Of a DNA stretch of 64,000 bases, positions 11,951 through 26,600 are shown in pieces. The stretch's first letter is position 1. Each line of letters begins with the position of its first letter. The translations under genes and the position numbers were made by a program. The notes under the pieces were generated by a model that was not told the DNA's origin, ran no database searches, and saw nothing but the letters and a program-made list of their open reading frames with translations. This stretch comes from Crossaster papposus. Taxonomy: Eukaryota > Echinodermata > Asteroidea > Velatida > Solasteridae. The DNA lies in the NCBI GenBank assembly GCA_037893245.1, contig JBAIAA010000538.1:744001-808000 (forward strand). Direction: 5' to 3'.

Positions 11951-14900
11951 ATGCCCCGGGTCAAATTGCTAATTTTGCCATTCCTGGGGGCGCCCCTCTA
12001 TCTCCTAACACCCAGCCCCTTCCCGGGGCATGCTTTCCTTCATGCCCTTATTTGTGGGCGGGGATTGTGTGCACAAACCTATGGCGAATTTGAAACGCGT
12101 GTGTTAACGTTAAAATTTTCAGAAAATCGAAATAAAATACTAACAAAGCATGCCCCGGGTCAAATTGCTAATTTTGCCATTCCTGGAGGCCCCCCTCTAT
12201 CTCCTAACACCCAGCCCCTTCCCGGGGCATGCTTTCCTTCATGCCCTTATTTGTGGGCGGGGATTGTGTGCACAAACCTATGGCGAATTTGAAACGCGTG
12301 TGTTAACGTTAAAATTTTCAGAAAATCAAAATAAAATACTAACAAAGCATGCTCCGGGTCAAATTGCAAATTTTGCCATTCCTGGAGGCCCCCCTCTATC
12401 TCCTAACACCCAGCCCCTTCCCGGGGCATGCTTTCCTTCATGCCCTTATTTGTAGGCGGGGATTGTGTGCACAAACCTATGGCGAATTTGAAACGCGTGT
12501 GTTAACGTTAAAATTTTCAGAAAATCGAAATAAAATAATAACAAAGCATGCCCGGGTCAAATTGCTAATTTTGCCATTCCTGGAGGCCCCCCTCTATCTC
12601 CTAACACCCAGCCCCTTCCCGGGGCATGCTTTCCTTCATGCCCTTATTTGTGGGCGGGGATTGTGTGCACAAACCTATGGCGAATTTGAAACGCGTGTGT
12701 TAACGTAAACATTTTCAGAAAATCGACATAAAATACTAACAAAGCATGCCCCGGGTCAAAAAGCTAATTTTGCCATTCCTGGAGGCCCCCCTCTATCTCC
12801 TAACACCCAGCCCTTTCCCGGGGCATGCTTTCCTTCATGCCCTTATTTGTGGGCGGGGATTGTGTGCACAAACCTATGGCGAATTTGAAACGCGTGTGTT
12901 AACGTGAACATTTTCAGAAAATCGAAATAAAATACTAACAAAGCATGCCCCGGGTCAAATTGCTAATTTTGCCATTCCTGGAGGCCCCCCTCTATCTCCT
13001 AACACCCAGCTTCTTCCCGGGGCATGCTTTCCTTCATGCCCTTATTTGTGGGCGGGGATTGTGTGCACAAACCTATGGCGAATTTGAAACGCGTGTGTTA
13101 ACGTTAACATTTTCAGAAAATCGAAATAAAATACTAACAAAGCATGCCCCGGGTCAAATTGCTAATTTTGCTATTCCTAGAGGCCCCCCTCTATCTCCTA
13201 ACACCCAGCCCCTTCCCGGGGCATGCTTTCCTTCATGCCCTTATTTGTGGGCGGGGATTGTGTGCACAAACCTATGGCAAATTTGAAACGCGTGTGTTAA
13301 CGTTAAAATGTTCAGAAAATCGAAATAAAATACTAACAAAGCATGCCCCGGGTCAAATTGCTAATTTTGCCATTCCTGGAGGCCCCCCTCTATCTCCTAA
13401 CACCCAGCCCCTTCCCGGGGCATGCTTTCCTTCATGCCCTTATTTGTGGGCGGGGATTGTGTGCACAAACCTATGGCGAATTTGAAACGCGTGTGTTAAC
13501 GTTAACATTTTCAGAAAATCGAAATAAAATACTAACAAAGCATGCCCCGGGTCAAATTGCTAATTTTGCCATTCCTGGAGGCCCCCCTCTATCTCCTAAC
13601 ACCCAGCCCCTTCCCGGGGCATGCTTTCCTTCATGCCCTTATTTGTGGGCGGGGATTGTGTGCACAAACCTATGGCGAATTTGAAACGCGTGTGTTAACG
13701 TTAACATTTTCAGAAAATCGAAATAAAATACTAACAAATCATGTCCCGGGTCAAAAAGCTAATTTTGCCATTCCTGGAGGCCCCCCTCTATCTCCTAACA
13801 CCCAACCCCTTCCCGGGGCATGCTTTCCTTTATGCCCTTATTTGTGGGCGGGGATTGTGTGCACAAACCTATGGCGAATTTGAAACGCGTGTGTTAAAGT
13901 TAACATTTTCAGAAAATCGAAATAAAATACTAACAAAGCATGCCCCGGGTCAAATTGCTAATTTTGCCATTCCTGGAGGCCCCCCTCTATCTCCTAACAC
14001 CCAGCCCCTTCCCGGGGCATGCTTTCCTTCATGCCCTTATTTGTGGGGGGGATTGTGTGCACAAACCTATGGCGAATTTGAAACGCGTGTGTTAACGTTA
14101 AAAGTTTCAGAAAATCGAAATAAAATACTAACAAATCATGCCCCGGGTCAAATTGCTAATTTTGCCATTCCTGGAGGCCCCCCTCTATCTCCTAACACCC
14201 AGCCCCTTCCCGGGGCATGCTTTCCTTCATGCCCTTATTTGTGGGCGGGGATTGTGTGCACAAACCTATGGCGAATTTGAAACGCGTGTGTTAACGTTAA
14301 CATTTTCAGAAAATCGAAATAAAATACTAACAAAGCATGCCCCGGGTCAAATTGCTAATTTTGCCATTCCTGGAGGCCCCCCTCTATCTCCTAACACCCA
14401 GCCCCTTCCCGGGGCATGCTTTTCTTCATGCCCTTATTTGTGGGCGGGGATTGTGTGCACAAACCTATGGCGAATTTGAAACGCGTGTGTTAACGTAAAA
14501 ATGTTCAGAAAATCGAAATAAAATACTAACAAAGCATGCCCCGGGTCAAAAAGCTAATTTTGCCATTCCTGGAAGCCACCCTCTATCTCCTAACACCCAA
14601 CCCCTTCCCGGGGCATACTTTCCTTTATGCCCTTATTTGTGGGCGGGGATTGTGTGCACAAACCTATGGCGAATTTGAAACGCGTGTGTTAAAGTTAACA
14701 TTTTCAGAAAATCGAAACAAAATACTAACAAAGCATGCCCCGGGTCAAATTGCTAATTTTGCCATTCCTGGAGGCCCCCCTCTATCTCCTAACACCCAGC
14801 CCCTTCCCGGGGCATGCTTTCCTCCATGCCCTTATTTGTGGGCGGGGATTGTGTGCACAAACCTATGGCGAATTTAAAACGCGTGTGTTAACGTAACAAT

Positions 14901-16723
14901 TTTCAGAAAATCGAAATAAAATACTAACAAAGCATGCCCCATGTCAAATTGCTAATTGTGCCATTCCTGGAGGCCCCCCTCTATCTCCTAACACCCAGCC
15001 CCTTCCCGGGGCATGCTTTCCTTCATGCCCTTATTTGTGGGCGGGGATTGTGTGCACAAACCTATGGCGAATTTGAAACGCGTGTGTTAACGTTAAAATG
15101 TTCAGAAAATCGAAATAAAATACTAACAAAGCATGCCCCGGGTCAAATTGCTAATTTTGCCATTCCTGGAGGCCCCCCTCTATCTCCTAACACCCAGCCC
15201 CTTCCCGGGGCATGCTTTCCTTCATGCCCTTATTTGTGGGCGGGGATTGTGTGCACAAACCTATGGCGAATTTAAAACGCGTGTGTTAACGTAACAATTT
15301 TCAGAAAATCGAAATAAAATACTAACAAAGCATGCCCCATGTCAAATTGCTAATTTTGCCATTCCTGGAGGCCCCCCTCTATCTCCTAACACCCAGCCCC
15401 TTCCCGGGGCATGCTTTCCTTCATGCCCTTATTTGTGGGCGGGGATTGTGTGCACAAACCTATGGCGAATTTGAAACGCGTGTGTTAACGTTAACATTTT
15501 CAGAAAATCGAAATAAAATACTAACAAAGCATGCCCCGGGTCAAATTGCTAATTTTGCCATTCCTGGAGGCCCCCCTCTATCTCTTAACACCCAGCCCCT
15601 TCCCGGGGCATGCTTTCCTTCATGCCCTTATTTGTGGGCGGGGATTGTGTGCACAAACCTATGGCGAATTTAAAACGCGTGTGTTAACGTAACAATTTTC
15701 AGAAAATCGAAATAAAATACTAACAAAGCATGCCCCGTGTCAAATTGCTAATTTTGCCATTCCCGGAGGCCCCCCTCTATCTCCTAACACCGAGCCCCTT
15801 CCCGGGGCATGCTTTCCTTCATGCCCTTATTTGTGGGCGGGGATTGTGTGCACAAACCTATGGCGAATTTGAAACGCGTGTGTTAACGTAACAATTTTCA
15901 GAAAATCGAAATAAAATACTAACAAAGCATGCCCCGGGTCAAATTGCTAATTTTGCTATTCCTGGAGGCCCCCCTCTATCTCCTAACACCCAGCCCCTTC
16001 CCGGGGCATGCTTTCCTTCATGCCCTTATTTGTGGGCGGGGATTGTGTGCACAAACCTATGGCGAATTTGAAACGCGTGTGTTAACGTTAAAATGTTCAG
16101 AAAATCGAAATAAAATACTAACAAAGCATGCCCCGGGTCAAATTGCTAATTTTGCCATTCCTGGAGGCCCCCCTCTATCTCCTAACACCCAGCCCCTTCC
16201 CGGGGCATGCTTTCCTTCATGCCCTTATTTGTGGGCGGGGATTGTGTGCACAAACCTATGGCGAATTTGAAACGCGTGTGTTAACGTTAACATTTTCAGA
16301 AAATCGAAATAAAATACTAACAAAGCATGCCCCGGGTCAAATGCTAATTTTGCCATTCCTGGAGGCCCCCCTCTATCTCCTAACACCCAGCCCCTTCCCG
16401 GGGCATGCTTTCCTTCATGCCCTTATTTGTGGGCGGGGATTGTGTGCACAAACCTATGGCGAATTTGAAACGCGTGTGTTAAAGTTAACATTTTCAGAAA
16501 ATCGAAATAAAATACTAACAAAGCATGCCCCGGGTCAAATTGCTAATTTTGCCATTCCTGGAGGCCCCCCTCTATCTCCTAACATCCAGCCCCTTCCCGG
16601 GGCATGCTTTCCTTCATGCCCTTATTTGTGGGCGGGGATTGTGTGCACAAACCTATGGCGAATTTGAAACGCGTGTGTTAACGTTAAAAGTTTCAGAAAA
16701 TCGAAATAAAATACTAACAAATC

Positions 16724-19700
16724 ATGCCCCGGGTCAAATTGCTAATTTTGCCATTCCTGGAGGCCCCCCTCTATCTCCTAACACCCAGCCCCTTCCCGGG
16801 GCATGCTTTCCTTCATGCCCTTATTTGTGGGCGGGGATTGTGTGCACAAACCTATGGCGAATTTGAAACGCGTGTGTTAACTTTAACATTTTCAGAAAAT
16901 CGAAATAAAATACTAACAAAGCATGCCCCGGGTCAAATTGCTAATTTTGCCATTCCTGGAGGCCCCCCTCTATCTCCTAACACCCAGCCCCTTCCCGGGG
17001 CATGCTTTTCTTCATGCCCTTATTTGTGGGCGGGGATTGTGTGCACAAACCTATGGCGAATTTGAAACGCGTGTGTTAACGTAAAAATGTTCAGAAAATC
17101 GAAATAAAATACTAACAAAGCATGCCCCGGGTCAAAAAGCTAATTTTGCCATTCCTGGAAGCCACCCTCTATCTCCTAACACCCAACCCCTTCCCGGGGC
17201 ATGCTTTCCTTTATGCCCTTATTTGTGGGCGGGGATTGTGTGCACAAACCTATGGCGAATTTGAAACGCGTGTGTTAAAGTTAACATTTTCAGAAAATCG
17301 AAATAAAATACTAACAAAGCATGCCCCGGGTCAAATTGCTAATTTTGCCATTCCTGGAGGCCCCCCTCTATCTCCTAACACCCAGCCCCTTCCCGGGGCA
17401 TGCTTTCCTTCATGCCCTTATTTGTGGGCGGGGATTGTGTGCACAAACCTATGGCGAATTTGAAACGCGTGTGTTAACGTTAACATTTTCAGAAAATCGA
17501 AATAAAATACTAACAAAGCATGCCCCGGGTCAAATTGCTAATTTTGCCATTTCTGGAGGCCCCCCTCTATCTCCTAACACCCAGCCCCTTCCCGGGGCAT
17601 GCTTTCCTTCATGCCCTTATTTGTGGGCGGGGATTGTGTGCACAAACCTATGGCGAATTTGAAACGCGTGTGTTAACGTTAAAATGTTCAGAAAATCGAA
17701 ATAAAATACTAACAAAGCATGCCCCGGGTCAAATTGCTAATTTTGCCATTCCTGGAGGCCCCCCTCTATCTCCTAACACCCAGCCCCTTCCCGGGGCATG
17801 CTTTCCTTCATGCCCTTATTTGTGGGCGGGGATTGTGTGCACAAACCTATGGCGAATTTGAAACGCGTGTGTTAACGTTAACATTTTCAGAAAATCGAAA
17901 TAAAATACTAACAAAGCATGCCCCGGGTCAAATTGCTAATTTTGCCATTCCTGGAGGCCCCCCTCTATCTCCTAACACCCAGCCCCTTCCCGGTGCATGC
18001 TTTCCTTCATGCCCTTATTTGTGGGCGGGGATTGTGTGCACAAACCTATGGCGAATTTAAAACGCGTGTGTTAACGTTAAAATTTTCAGAAAATCGAAAT
18101 AAAATACTAACAAAGCATGCCCCGGGTCAAATTGCTAATTTTGCCATTCTTGGAGGCCCCCCTCAATCTCCTAACACCCAGCCCCTTCCCGGGACATGCT
18201 TTCCTTCATGCCCTTATTTGTGGGCTGGGATTGTGTGCACAAACCTATGGCGAATTTGAAACGCGTGTGTTAACGTTACAATTTTCAGAAAATCGAAATA
18301 AAATACTAACAAAGCATGCCCCGGGTCAAATTGCTAATTTTGCCATTCCTGGAGGCGCCCCTCTATCTCCTAACACCCAGCCCCTTCCCGGGGCATGCTT
18401 TCCTTCATGCCCTTATTTGTGGGCGGGGATTGTGTGCACAAACCTATGGCGAATTTGAAACGCGTGTGTTAACGTAAACATTTTCAGAAAATCGAAATAA
18501 AATACTAACAAAGCATGCCCCGGGTCAAAAAGCTAATTTTGCAATTCCTGGAGGCCCCCCTCTATCTCCTAACACCCAGCCCCTTCCCGGTGCATGCTTT
18601 CCTTCATGCCCTTATTTGTGGGCGGGGATTGTGTGCACAAACCTATGGCGAATTTAAAACGCGTGTGTTAACGTTAAATTTTTCAGAAAATCGAAATAAA
18701 ATACTAACAAAGCATGCCCCGGGTCAAATTGCTAATTTTGCCATTCTTGGAGGCCCCCCTCAATCTCCTAACACCCAGCCCCTTCCCGGGGCATGCTTTC
18801 CTTCATGCCCTTATTTGTGGGCTGGGATTGTGTGCACAAACCTATGGCGAATTTGAAACGCGTGTGTTAACGTTAAAAGTTTCAGAAAATCGAAATAAAA
18901 TACTAACAAATCATGCCCCGGGTCAAATTGCTAATTTTGCCATTCCTGGAGGCCCCCCTCTATCTCCTAACACCCAGCCCCTTCCCGGGGCATGCTTTCC
19001 TTCATGCCCTTATTTGTGGGCGGGGATTGTGTGCACAAACCTATGGCGAATTTGAAACGCGTGTGTTAACTTTAACATTTTCAGAAAATCGAAATAAAAT
19101 ACTAACAAAGCATGCCCCGGGTCAAATTGCTAATTTTGCCATTCCTGGAGGCCCCCCTCTATCTCCTAACACCCAGCCCCTTCCCGGGGCATGCTTTTCT
19201 TCATGCCCTTATTTGTGGGCGGGGATTGTGTGCACAAACCTATGGCGAATTTGAAACGCGTGTGTTAACGTAAAAATGTTCAGAAAATCGAAATAAAATA
19301 CTAACAAAGCATGCCCCGGGTCAAAAAGCTAATTTTGCCATTCCTGGAAGCCACCCTCTATCTCCTAACACCCAACCCCTTCCCGGGGCATGCTTTCCTT
19401 TATGCCCTTATTTGTGGGCGGGGATTGTGTGCACAAACCTATGGCGAATTTGAAACGCGTGTGTTAAAGTTAACATTTTCAGAAAATCGAAATAAAATAC
19501 TAACAAAGCATGCCCCGGGTCAAATTGCTAATTTTGCCATTCCTGGAGGCCCCCCTCTATCTCCTAACACCCAGCCCCTTCCCGGGGCATGCTTTCCTTC
19601 ATGCCCTTATTTGTGGGCGGGGATTGTGTGCACAAACCTATGGCGAATTTGAAACGCGTGTGTTAACGTTAACATTTTCAGAAAATCGAAATAAAATACT

Positions 19701-21101
19701 AACAAAGCATGCCCCGGGTCAAATTGCTAATTTTGCCATTTCTGGAGGCCCCCCTCTATCTCCTAACACCCAGCCCCTTCCCGGGGCATGCTTTCCTTCA
19801 TGCCCTTATTTGTGGGCGGGGATTGTGTGCACAAACCTATGGCGAATTTGAAACGCGTGTGTTAACGTTAAAATGTTCAGAAAATCGAAATAAAATACTA
19901 ACAAAGCATGCCCCGGGTCAAATTGCTAATTTTGCCATTCCTGGAGGCCCCCCTCTATCTCCTAACACCCAGCCCCTTCCCGGGGCATGCTTTCCTTCAT
20001 GCCCTTATTTGTGGGCGGGGATTGTGTGCACAAACCTATGGCGAATTTGAAACGCGTGTGTTAACGTTAACATTTTCAGAAAATCGAAATAAAATACTAA
20101 CAAAGCATGCCCCGGGTCAAATTGCTAATTTTGCCATTCCTGGAGGCCCCCCTCTATCTCCTAACACCCAGCCCCTTCCCGGTGCATGCTTTCCTTCATG
20201 CCCTTATTTGTGGGCGGGGATTGTGTGCACAAACCTATGGCGAATTTAAAACGCGTGTGTTAACGTTAAAATTTTCAGAAAATCGAAATAAAATACTAAC
20301 AAAGCATGCCCCGGGTCAAATTGCTAATTTTGCCATTCTTGGAGGCCCCCCTCAATCTCCTAACACCCAGCCCCTTCCCGGGACATGCTTTCCTTCATGC
20401 CCTTATTTGTGGGCTGGGATTGTGTGCACAAACCTATGGCGAATTTGAAACGCGTGTGTTAACGTTACAATTTTCAGAAAATCGAAATAAAATACTAACA
20501 AAGCATGCCCCGGGTCAAATTGCTAATTTTGCCATTCCTGGAGGCGCCCCTCTATCTCCTAACACCCAGCCCCTTCCCGGGGCATGCTTTCCTTCATGCC
20601 CTTATTTGTGGGCGGGGATTGTGTGCACAAACCTATGGCGAATTTGAAACGCGTGTGTTAACGTAAACATTTTCAGAAAATCGAAATAAAATACTAACAA
20701 AGCATGCCCCGGGTCAAAAAGCTAATTTTGCCATTCCTGGAGGCCCCCCTCTATCTCCTAACACCCAGCCCCTTCCCGGTGCATGCTTTCCTTCATGCCC
20801 TTATTTGTGGGCGGGGATTGTGTGCACAAACCTATGGCGAATTTAAAACGCGTGTGTTAACGTTAAATTTTTCAGAAAATCGAAATAAAATACTAACAAA
20901 GCATGCCCCGGGTCAAATTGCTAATTTTGCCATTCTTGGAGGCCCCCCTCAATCTCCTAACACCCAGCCCCTTCCCGGGGCATGCTTTCCTTCATGCCCT
21001 TATTTGTGGGCTGGGATTGTGTGCACAAACCTATGGCGAATTTGAAACGCGTGTGTTAACGTTACAATTTTCAGAAAATCGAAATAAAATACTAACAAAG
21101 C
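16724..21101 (+). repeat. HOR: 11-monomer unit (2189 bp) x 2
   Basis: Copies 16724-18912 and 18913-21101. Both begin after AAATCATGCC and share the private TTAACTTTAACATT in monomer 1, a GCTTTTCTTC monomer, a GGAAGCCACC monomer with TTTATGCCC, a CCATTTCTGG monomer, and the GGTGCATGC / CTCAATCTCC / GGCGCCCC cassette. Few differences separate the copies (for example TTTTGCAATTCC only near 18541 and a changed end at 18875), so the duplication looks recent. Confidence 0.88.
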
Positions 21102-23688
21102 ATGCCCCGGGTCAAATTGCTAATTTTGCCATTCCTGGAGGCGCCCCTCTATCTCCTAACACCCAGCCCCTTCCCGGGGCATGCTTTCCTTCATGCCCTT
21201 ATTTGTGGGCGGGGATTGTGTGCACAAACCTATGGCGAATTTGAAACGCGTGTGTTAACGTTAACATTTTCAGAAAATCGAAATAAAATACTAACAAAGC
21301 ATGCCCCGGGTCAAATTGCTAATTTTGCCATTCCTGGAGGCCCCCCTCTATCTCCTAACACCCAGCCCCTTCCCGGGGCATGCTTTCCTCCATGCCCTTA
21401 TTTGTGGGCGGGGATTGTGTGCACAAACCTATGGCGAATTTGAAACGCGTGTGTTAACGTTAACATTTTCAGAAAATCGAAATAAAATACTAACAAAGCA
21501 TGCCCCGGGTCAAATTGCTAATTTTGCCATTCCTGGAGGCCCCCCTCTATCTCCTAACACCCAGCCCCTTCCCGGGGCATGCTTTTCTTCATGCCCTTAT
21601 TTGTGGGCGGGGATTGTGTGCACAAACCTATGGCGAATTTGAAACGCGTGTGTTAACGTAAAAATGTTCAGAAAATCGAAATAAAATACTAACAAAGCAT
21701 GCCCCGGGTCAAAAAGCTAATTTTGCCATTCCTGGAAGCCACCCTCTATCTCCTAACACCCAACCCCTTCCCGGGGCATGCTTTCCTTTATGCCCTTATT
21801 TGTGGGCGGGGATTGTGTGCACAAACCTATGGCGAATTTGAAACGCGTGTGTTAAAGTTAACATTTTCAGAAAATCGAAATAAAATACTAACAAAGCATG
21901 CCCCGGGTCAAATTGCTAATTTTGCCATTCCTGGAGGCCCCCCTCTATCTCCTAACACCCAGCCCCTTCCCGGGGCATGCTTTCCTTCATGCCCTTATTT
22001 GTGGGCGGGGATTGTGTGCACAAACCTATGGCGAATTTGAAACGCGTGTGTTAACGTTAACATTTTCAGAAAATCGAAATAAAATACTAACAAAGCATGC
22101 CCCGGGTCAAATTGCTAATTTTGCCATTCCTGGAGGCCCCCCTCTATCTCCTAACACCCAGCCCCTTCCCGGGGCATGCTTTCCTCCATGCCCTTATTTG
22201 TGGGCGGGAATTGTGTGCACAAACCTATGGCGAATTTAAAACGCGTGTGTTAACGTAACAATTTTCAGAAAATCGAAATAAAATACTAACAAAGCATGCC
22301 CCATGTCAAATTGCTAATTTTGCCATTCCTGGAGGCCCCCCTCTATCTCCTAACACCCAGCCCCTTCCCGGGGCATGCTTTCCTTCATGCCCTTATTTGT
22401 GGGCGGGGATTGTGTGCACAAACCTATGGCGAATTTGAAACGCGTGTGTTAACGTTAAAATTTTCAGAAAATCGAAATAAAATACTAACAAAGCATGCCC
22501 CGGGTCAAATTGCTAATTTTGCCATTCCTGGAGGCCCCCCTCTATCTCCTAACACCCAGCCCCTTCCCGGGGCATGCTTTCCTTCATGCCCTTATTTGTG
22601 GGCGGGGATTGTGTGCACAAACCTATGGCGAATTTAAAACGCGTGTGTTAACGTAACAATTTTCAGAAAATCGAAATAAAATACTAACAAAGCATGCCCC
22701 GTGTCAAATTGCTAATTTTGCCATTTCCGGAGGCCCCCCTCTATCTCCTAACACCCAGCCCCTTCCCGGGGCATGCTTTCCTTCATGCCCTTATTTGTGG
22801 GCGGGGATTGTGTGCACAAACCTATGGCGAATTTGAAACGCGTGTGTTAACGTAACAATTTTCAGAAAATCGAAATAAAATACTAACAAAGCATGCCCCG
22901 GGTCAAATTGCTAATTTTGCTATTCCTGGAGGCCCCCCTCTATCTCCTAACACCCAGCCCCTTCCCGGGGCATGCTTTCCTTCATGCCCTTATTTGTGGG
23001 CGGGGATTGTGTGCACAAACCTATGGCGAATTTGAAACGCGTGTGTTAACGTTAAAATGTTCAGAAAATCGAAATAAAATACTAACAAAGCATGCCCCGG
23101 GTCAAATTGCTAATTTTGCCATTCCTGGAGGCCCCCCTCTATCTCCTAACACCCAGCCCCTTCCCGGGGCATGCTTTCCTTCATGCCCTTATTTGTGGGC
23201 GGGGATTGTGTGCACAAACCTATGGCGAATTTGAAACGCGTGTGTTAACGTTAACATTTTCAGAAAATCGAAATAAAATACTAACAAATCATGCCCCGGG
23301 TCAAATTGCTAATTTTGCCATTCCTGGAGGCCCCCCTCTATCTCCTAACACCCAGCCCCTTCCCGGGGCATGCTTTCCTTCATGCCCTTATTTGTGGGCG
23401 GGGATTGTGTGCACAAACCTATGGCGAATTTGAAACGCGTGTGTTAACGTTAACATTTTCAGAAAATCGAAATAAAATACTAACAAAGCATGCCCCGGGT
23501 CAAATTGCTAATTTTGCCATTCCTGGAGGCCCCCCTCTATCTCCTAACACCCAGCCCCTTCCCGGGGCATGCTTTTCTTCATGCCCTTATTTGTGGGCGG
23601 GGATTGTGTGCACAAACCTATGGTGAATTTGAAACGCGTGTGTTAACGTAAAAATGTTCAGAAAATCGAAATAAAATACTAACAAAGC

Positions 23689-26600
23689 ATGCCCCGGGTC
23701 AAAAAGCTAATTTTGCCATTCCTGGAAGCCACCCTCTATCTCCTAACACCCAACCCCTTCCCGGGGCATGCTTTCCTTCATGCCTTTATTTGTGGGCGGG
23801 GATTGTGTGCACAAACCTATGGCGAATTTGAAACGCGTGTGTTAAAGTTAACATTTTCAGAAAATCGAAATAAAATACTAACAAAGCATGCCCCGGGTCC
23901 AATTGCTAATTTTGCCATTCCTGGAGGCCCCCCTCTATCTCCTAACACCCAGCCCCTTCCCGGGGCATGCTTTTCTTCATGCCCTTATTTGTGGGCGGGG
24001 ATTGTGTGCACAAACCTATGGCGAATTTGAAACGCGTGTGTTAACGTAAAAATGTTCAGAAAATCGAAATAAAATACTAACAAAGCATGCCCCGGGTCAA
24101 AAAGCTAATTTTGCCATTCCTGGAAGCCACCCTCTATCTCCTAACACCCAGCCCCTTCCCGGGGCATGCTTTCCTTCATGCCCTTATTTGTGGGCGGGGA
24201 TTGTGTGCACAAACCTATGGCGAATTTGAAACCCGTGTGTTAACGTTAACATTTTCAGAAAATCGAAATAAAATACTAACAAATCATGCCCCGGGTCAAA
24301 AAGCTAATTTTGCCATTCCTGGAGGCCCCCCTCTATCTCCTAACACCCAACCCCTTCCCGGGGCATGCTTTCCTTTATGCCCTTATTTGTGGGCGGGGAT
24401 TGTGTGCACAAACCTATGGCGAATTTGAAACGCGTGTGTTAAAGTTAACATTTTCAGAAAATCGAAATAAAATACTAACAAATCATGCCCCGGGTCAAAT
24501 TGCTAATTTTGCCATTCCTGGAGGCCCCCCTCTATCTCCTAACACCCAGCCCCTTCCCGGGACATGCTTTCCTTCATGCCCTTATTTGTGGGCGGGGATT
24601 GTGTGCACAAACCTATGGCGAATTTGAAACGCGTGTGTTAACGTTAACATTTTCAGAAAATCGAAATAAAATACTAACAAAGCATGCCCCGGGTCAAATT
24701 GCTAATTTTGCCATTCCTGGAGGCCCCCCTCTATCTCCTAACACCCAGCCCCTTCCCGGGGCATGCTTTCCTTCATGCCCTTATTTGTGGGCGGGGATTG
24801 TGTGCACAAACCTATGGCGAATTTGAAACGCGTGTGTTAACGTTAACATTTTCAGAAAATCGAAATAAAATACTAACAAATCATGCCCCGGGTCAAATTG
24901 CTAATTTTGCCATTGCTGGAGGCCCCCCTCTATCTCCTAACACCCAGCCCCTTCCCGGGGCATGCTTTCCTTCATGCCCTTATTTGTGGGCGGGGATTGT
25001 GTGCACAAACCTATGGCGAATTTGAAACGCGTGTGTTAACGTTAACATTTTCAGAAAATCGAAATAAAATACTAACAAAGCATGCCCCGGGTCAAATTGC
25101 TAATTTTGCCATTCCTGGAGGCCCCCCTCTATCTCCTAACACCCAGCCCCTTCCCGGGGCATGCTTTTCTTCATGCCCTTATTTGTGGGCGGGGATTGTG
25201 TGCACAAACCTATGGCGAATTTGAAACGCGTGTGTTAACGTAAAAATGTTCAGAAAATCGAAATAAAATACTAACAAAGCATGCCCCGGGTCAAAAAGCT
25301 AATTTTGCCATTCCTGGAAGCCACCCTCTATCTCCTAACACCCAACCCCTTCCCGGGGCATGCTTTCCTTCATGCCTTTATTTGTGGGCGGGGATTGTGT
25401 GCACAAACCTATGGCGAATTTGAAACGCGTGTGTTAAAGTTAACATTTTCAGAAAATCGAAATAAAATACTAACAAAGCATGTCCCGGGTCCAATTGCTA
25501 ATTTTGCCATTCCTGGAGGCCCCCCTCTATCTCCTAACACCCAGCCCCTTCCCGGGGCATGCTTTTCTTCATGCCCTTATTTGTGGGCGGGGATTGTGTG
25601 CACAAACCTATGGCGAATTTGAAACGCGTGTGTTAACGTAAAAATGTTCAGAAAATCGAAATAAAATACTAACAAAGCATGCCCCGGGTCAAAAAGCTAA
25701 TTTTGCCATTCCTGGAAGCCACCCTCTATCTCCTAACACCCAACCCCTTTCCGGGGCATGCTTTCCTTTATGCCCTTATTTGTGGGCGGGGATTGTGTGC
25801 ACAAACCTATGGCGAATTTGAAACGCGTGTGTTAAAGTTAACATTTTCAGAAAATCGAAATAAAATATTAACAAAGCATGCCCCGGGTCAAATTGCTAAT
25901 TTTGCCATTCCTGGAGGCCCCCCTCTATCTCCTAACACCCAGCCCCTTCCCGGGGCATGCTTTCCTTCATGCCCTTATTTGTGGGCGGGGATTGTGTGCA
26001 CAAACCTATGGCGAATTTGAAACGCGTGTGTTAACGTTAACATTTTCAGAAAATCGAAATAAAATACTAACAAATCATGCCCCGGGTCAAAAAGCTAATT
26101 TTGCCATTCCTGGAGGCCCCCCTCTATCTCCTAACACCCAACCCCTTCCCGGGGCATGCTTTCCTTTATGCCCTTATTTGTGGGCGGGGATTGTGTGCAC
26201 AAACCTATGGCGAATTTGAAACGCGTGTGTTAAAGTTAACATTTTCAGAAAATCGAAATAAAATACTAACAAATCATGCCCCGGGTCAAATTGCTAATTT
26301 TGCCATTCCTGGAGGCCCCCCTCTATCTCCTAACACCCAGCCCCTTCCCGGGGCATGCTTTCCTTCATGCCCTTATTTGTGGGCGGGGATTGTGTGCACA
26401 AACCTATGGCGAATTTGAAACGCGTGTGTTAACGTTAACATTTTCAGAAAATCGAAATAAAATACTAACAAAGCATGCCCCGGGTCAAATTGCTAATTTT
26501 GCCATTCCTGGAGGCCCCCCTCTATCTCCTAACACCCAGCCCCTTCCCGGGGCATGCTTTTCTTCATGCCCTTATTTGTGGGCGGGGATTGTGTGCACAA

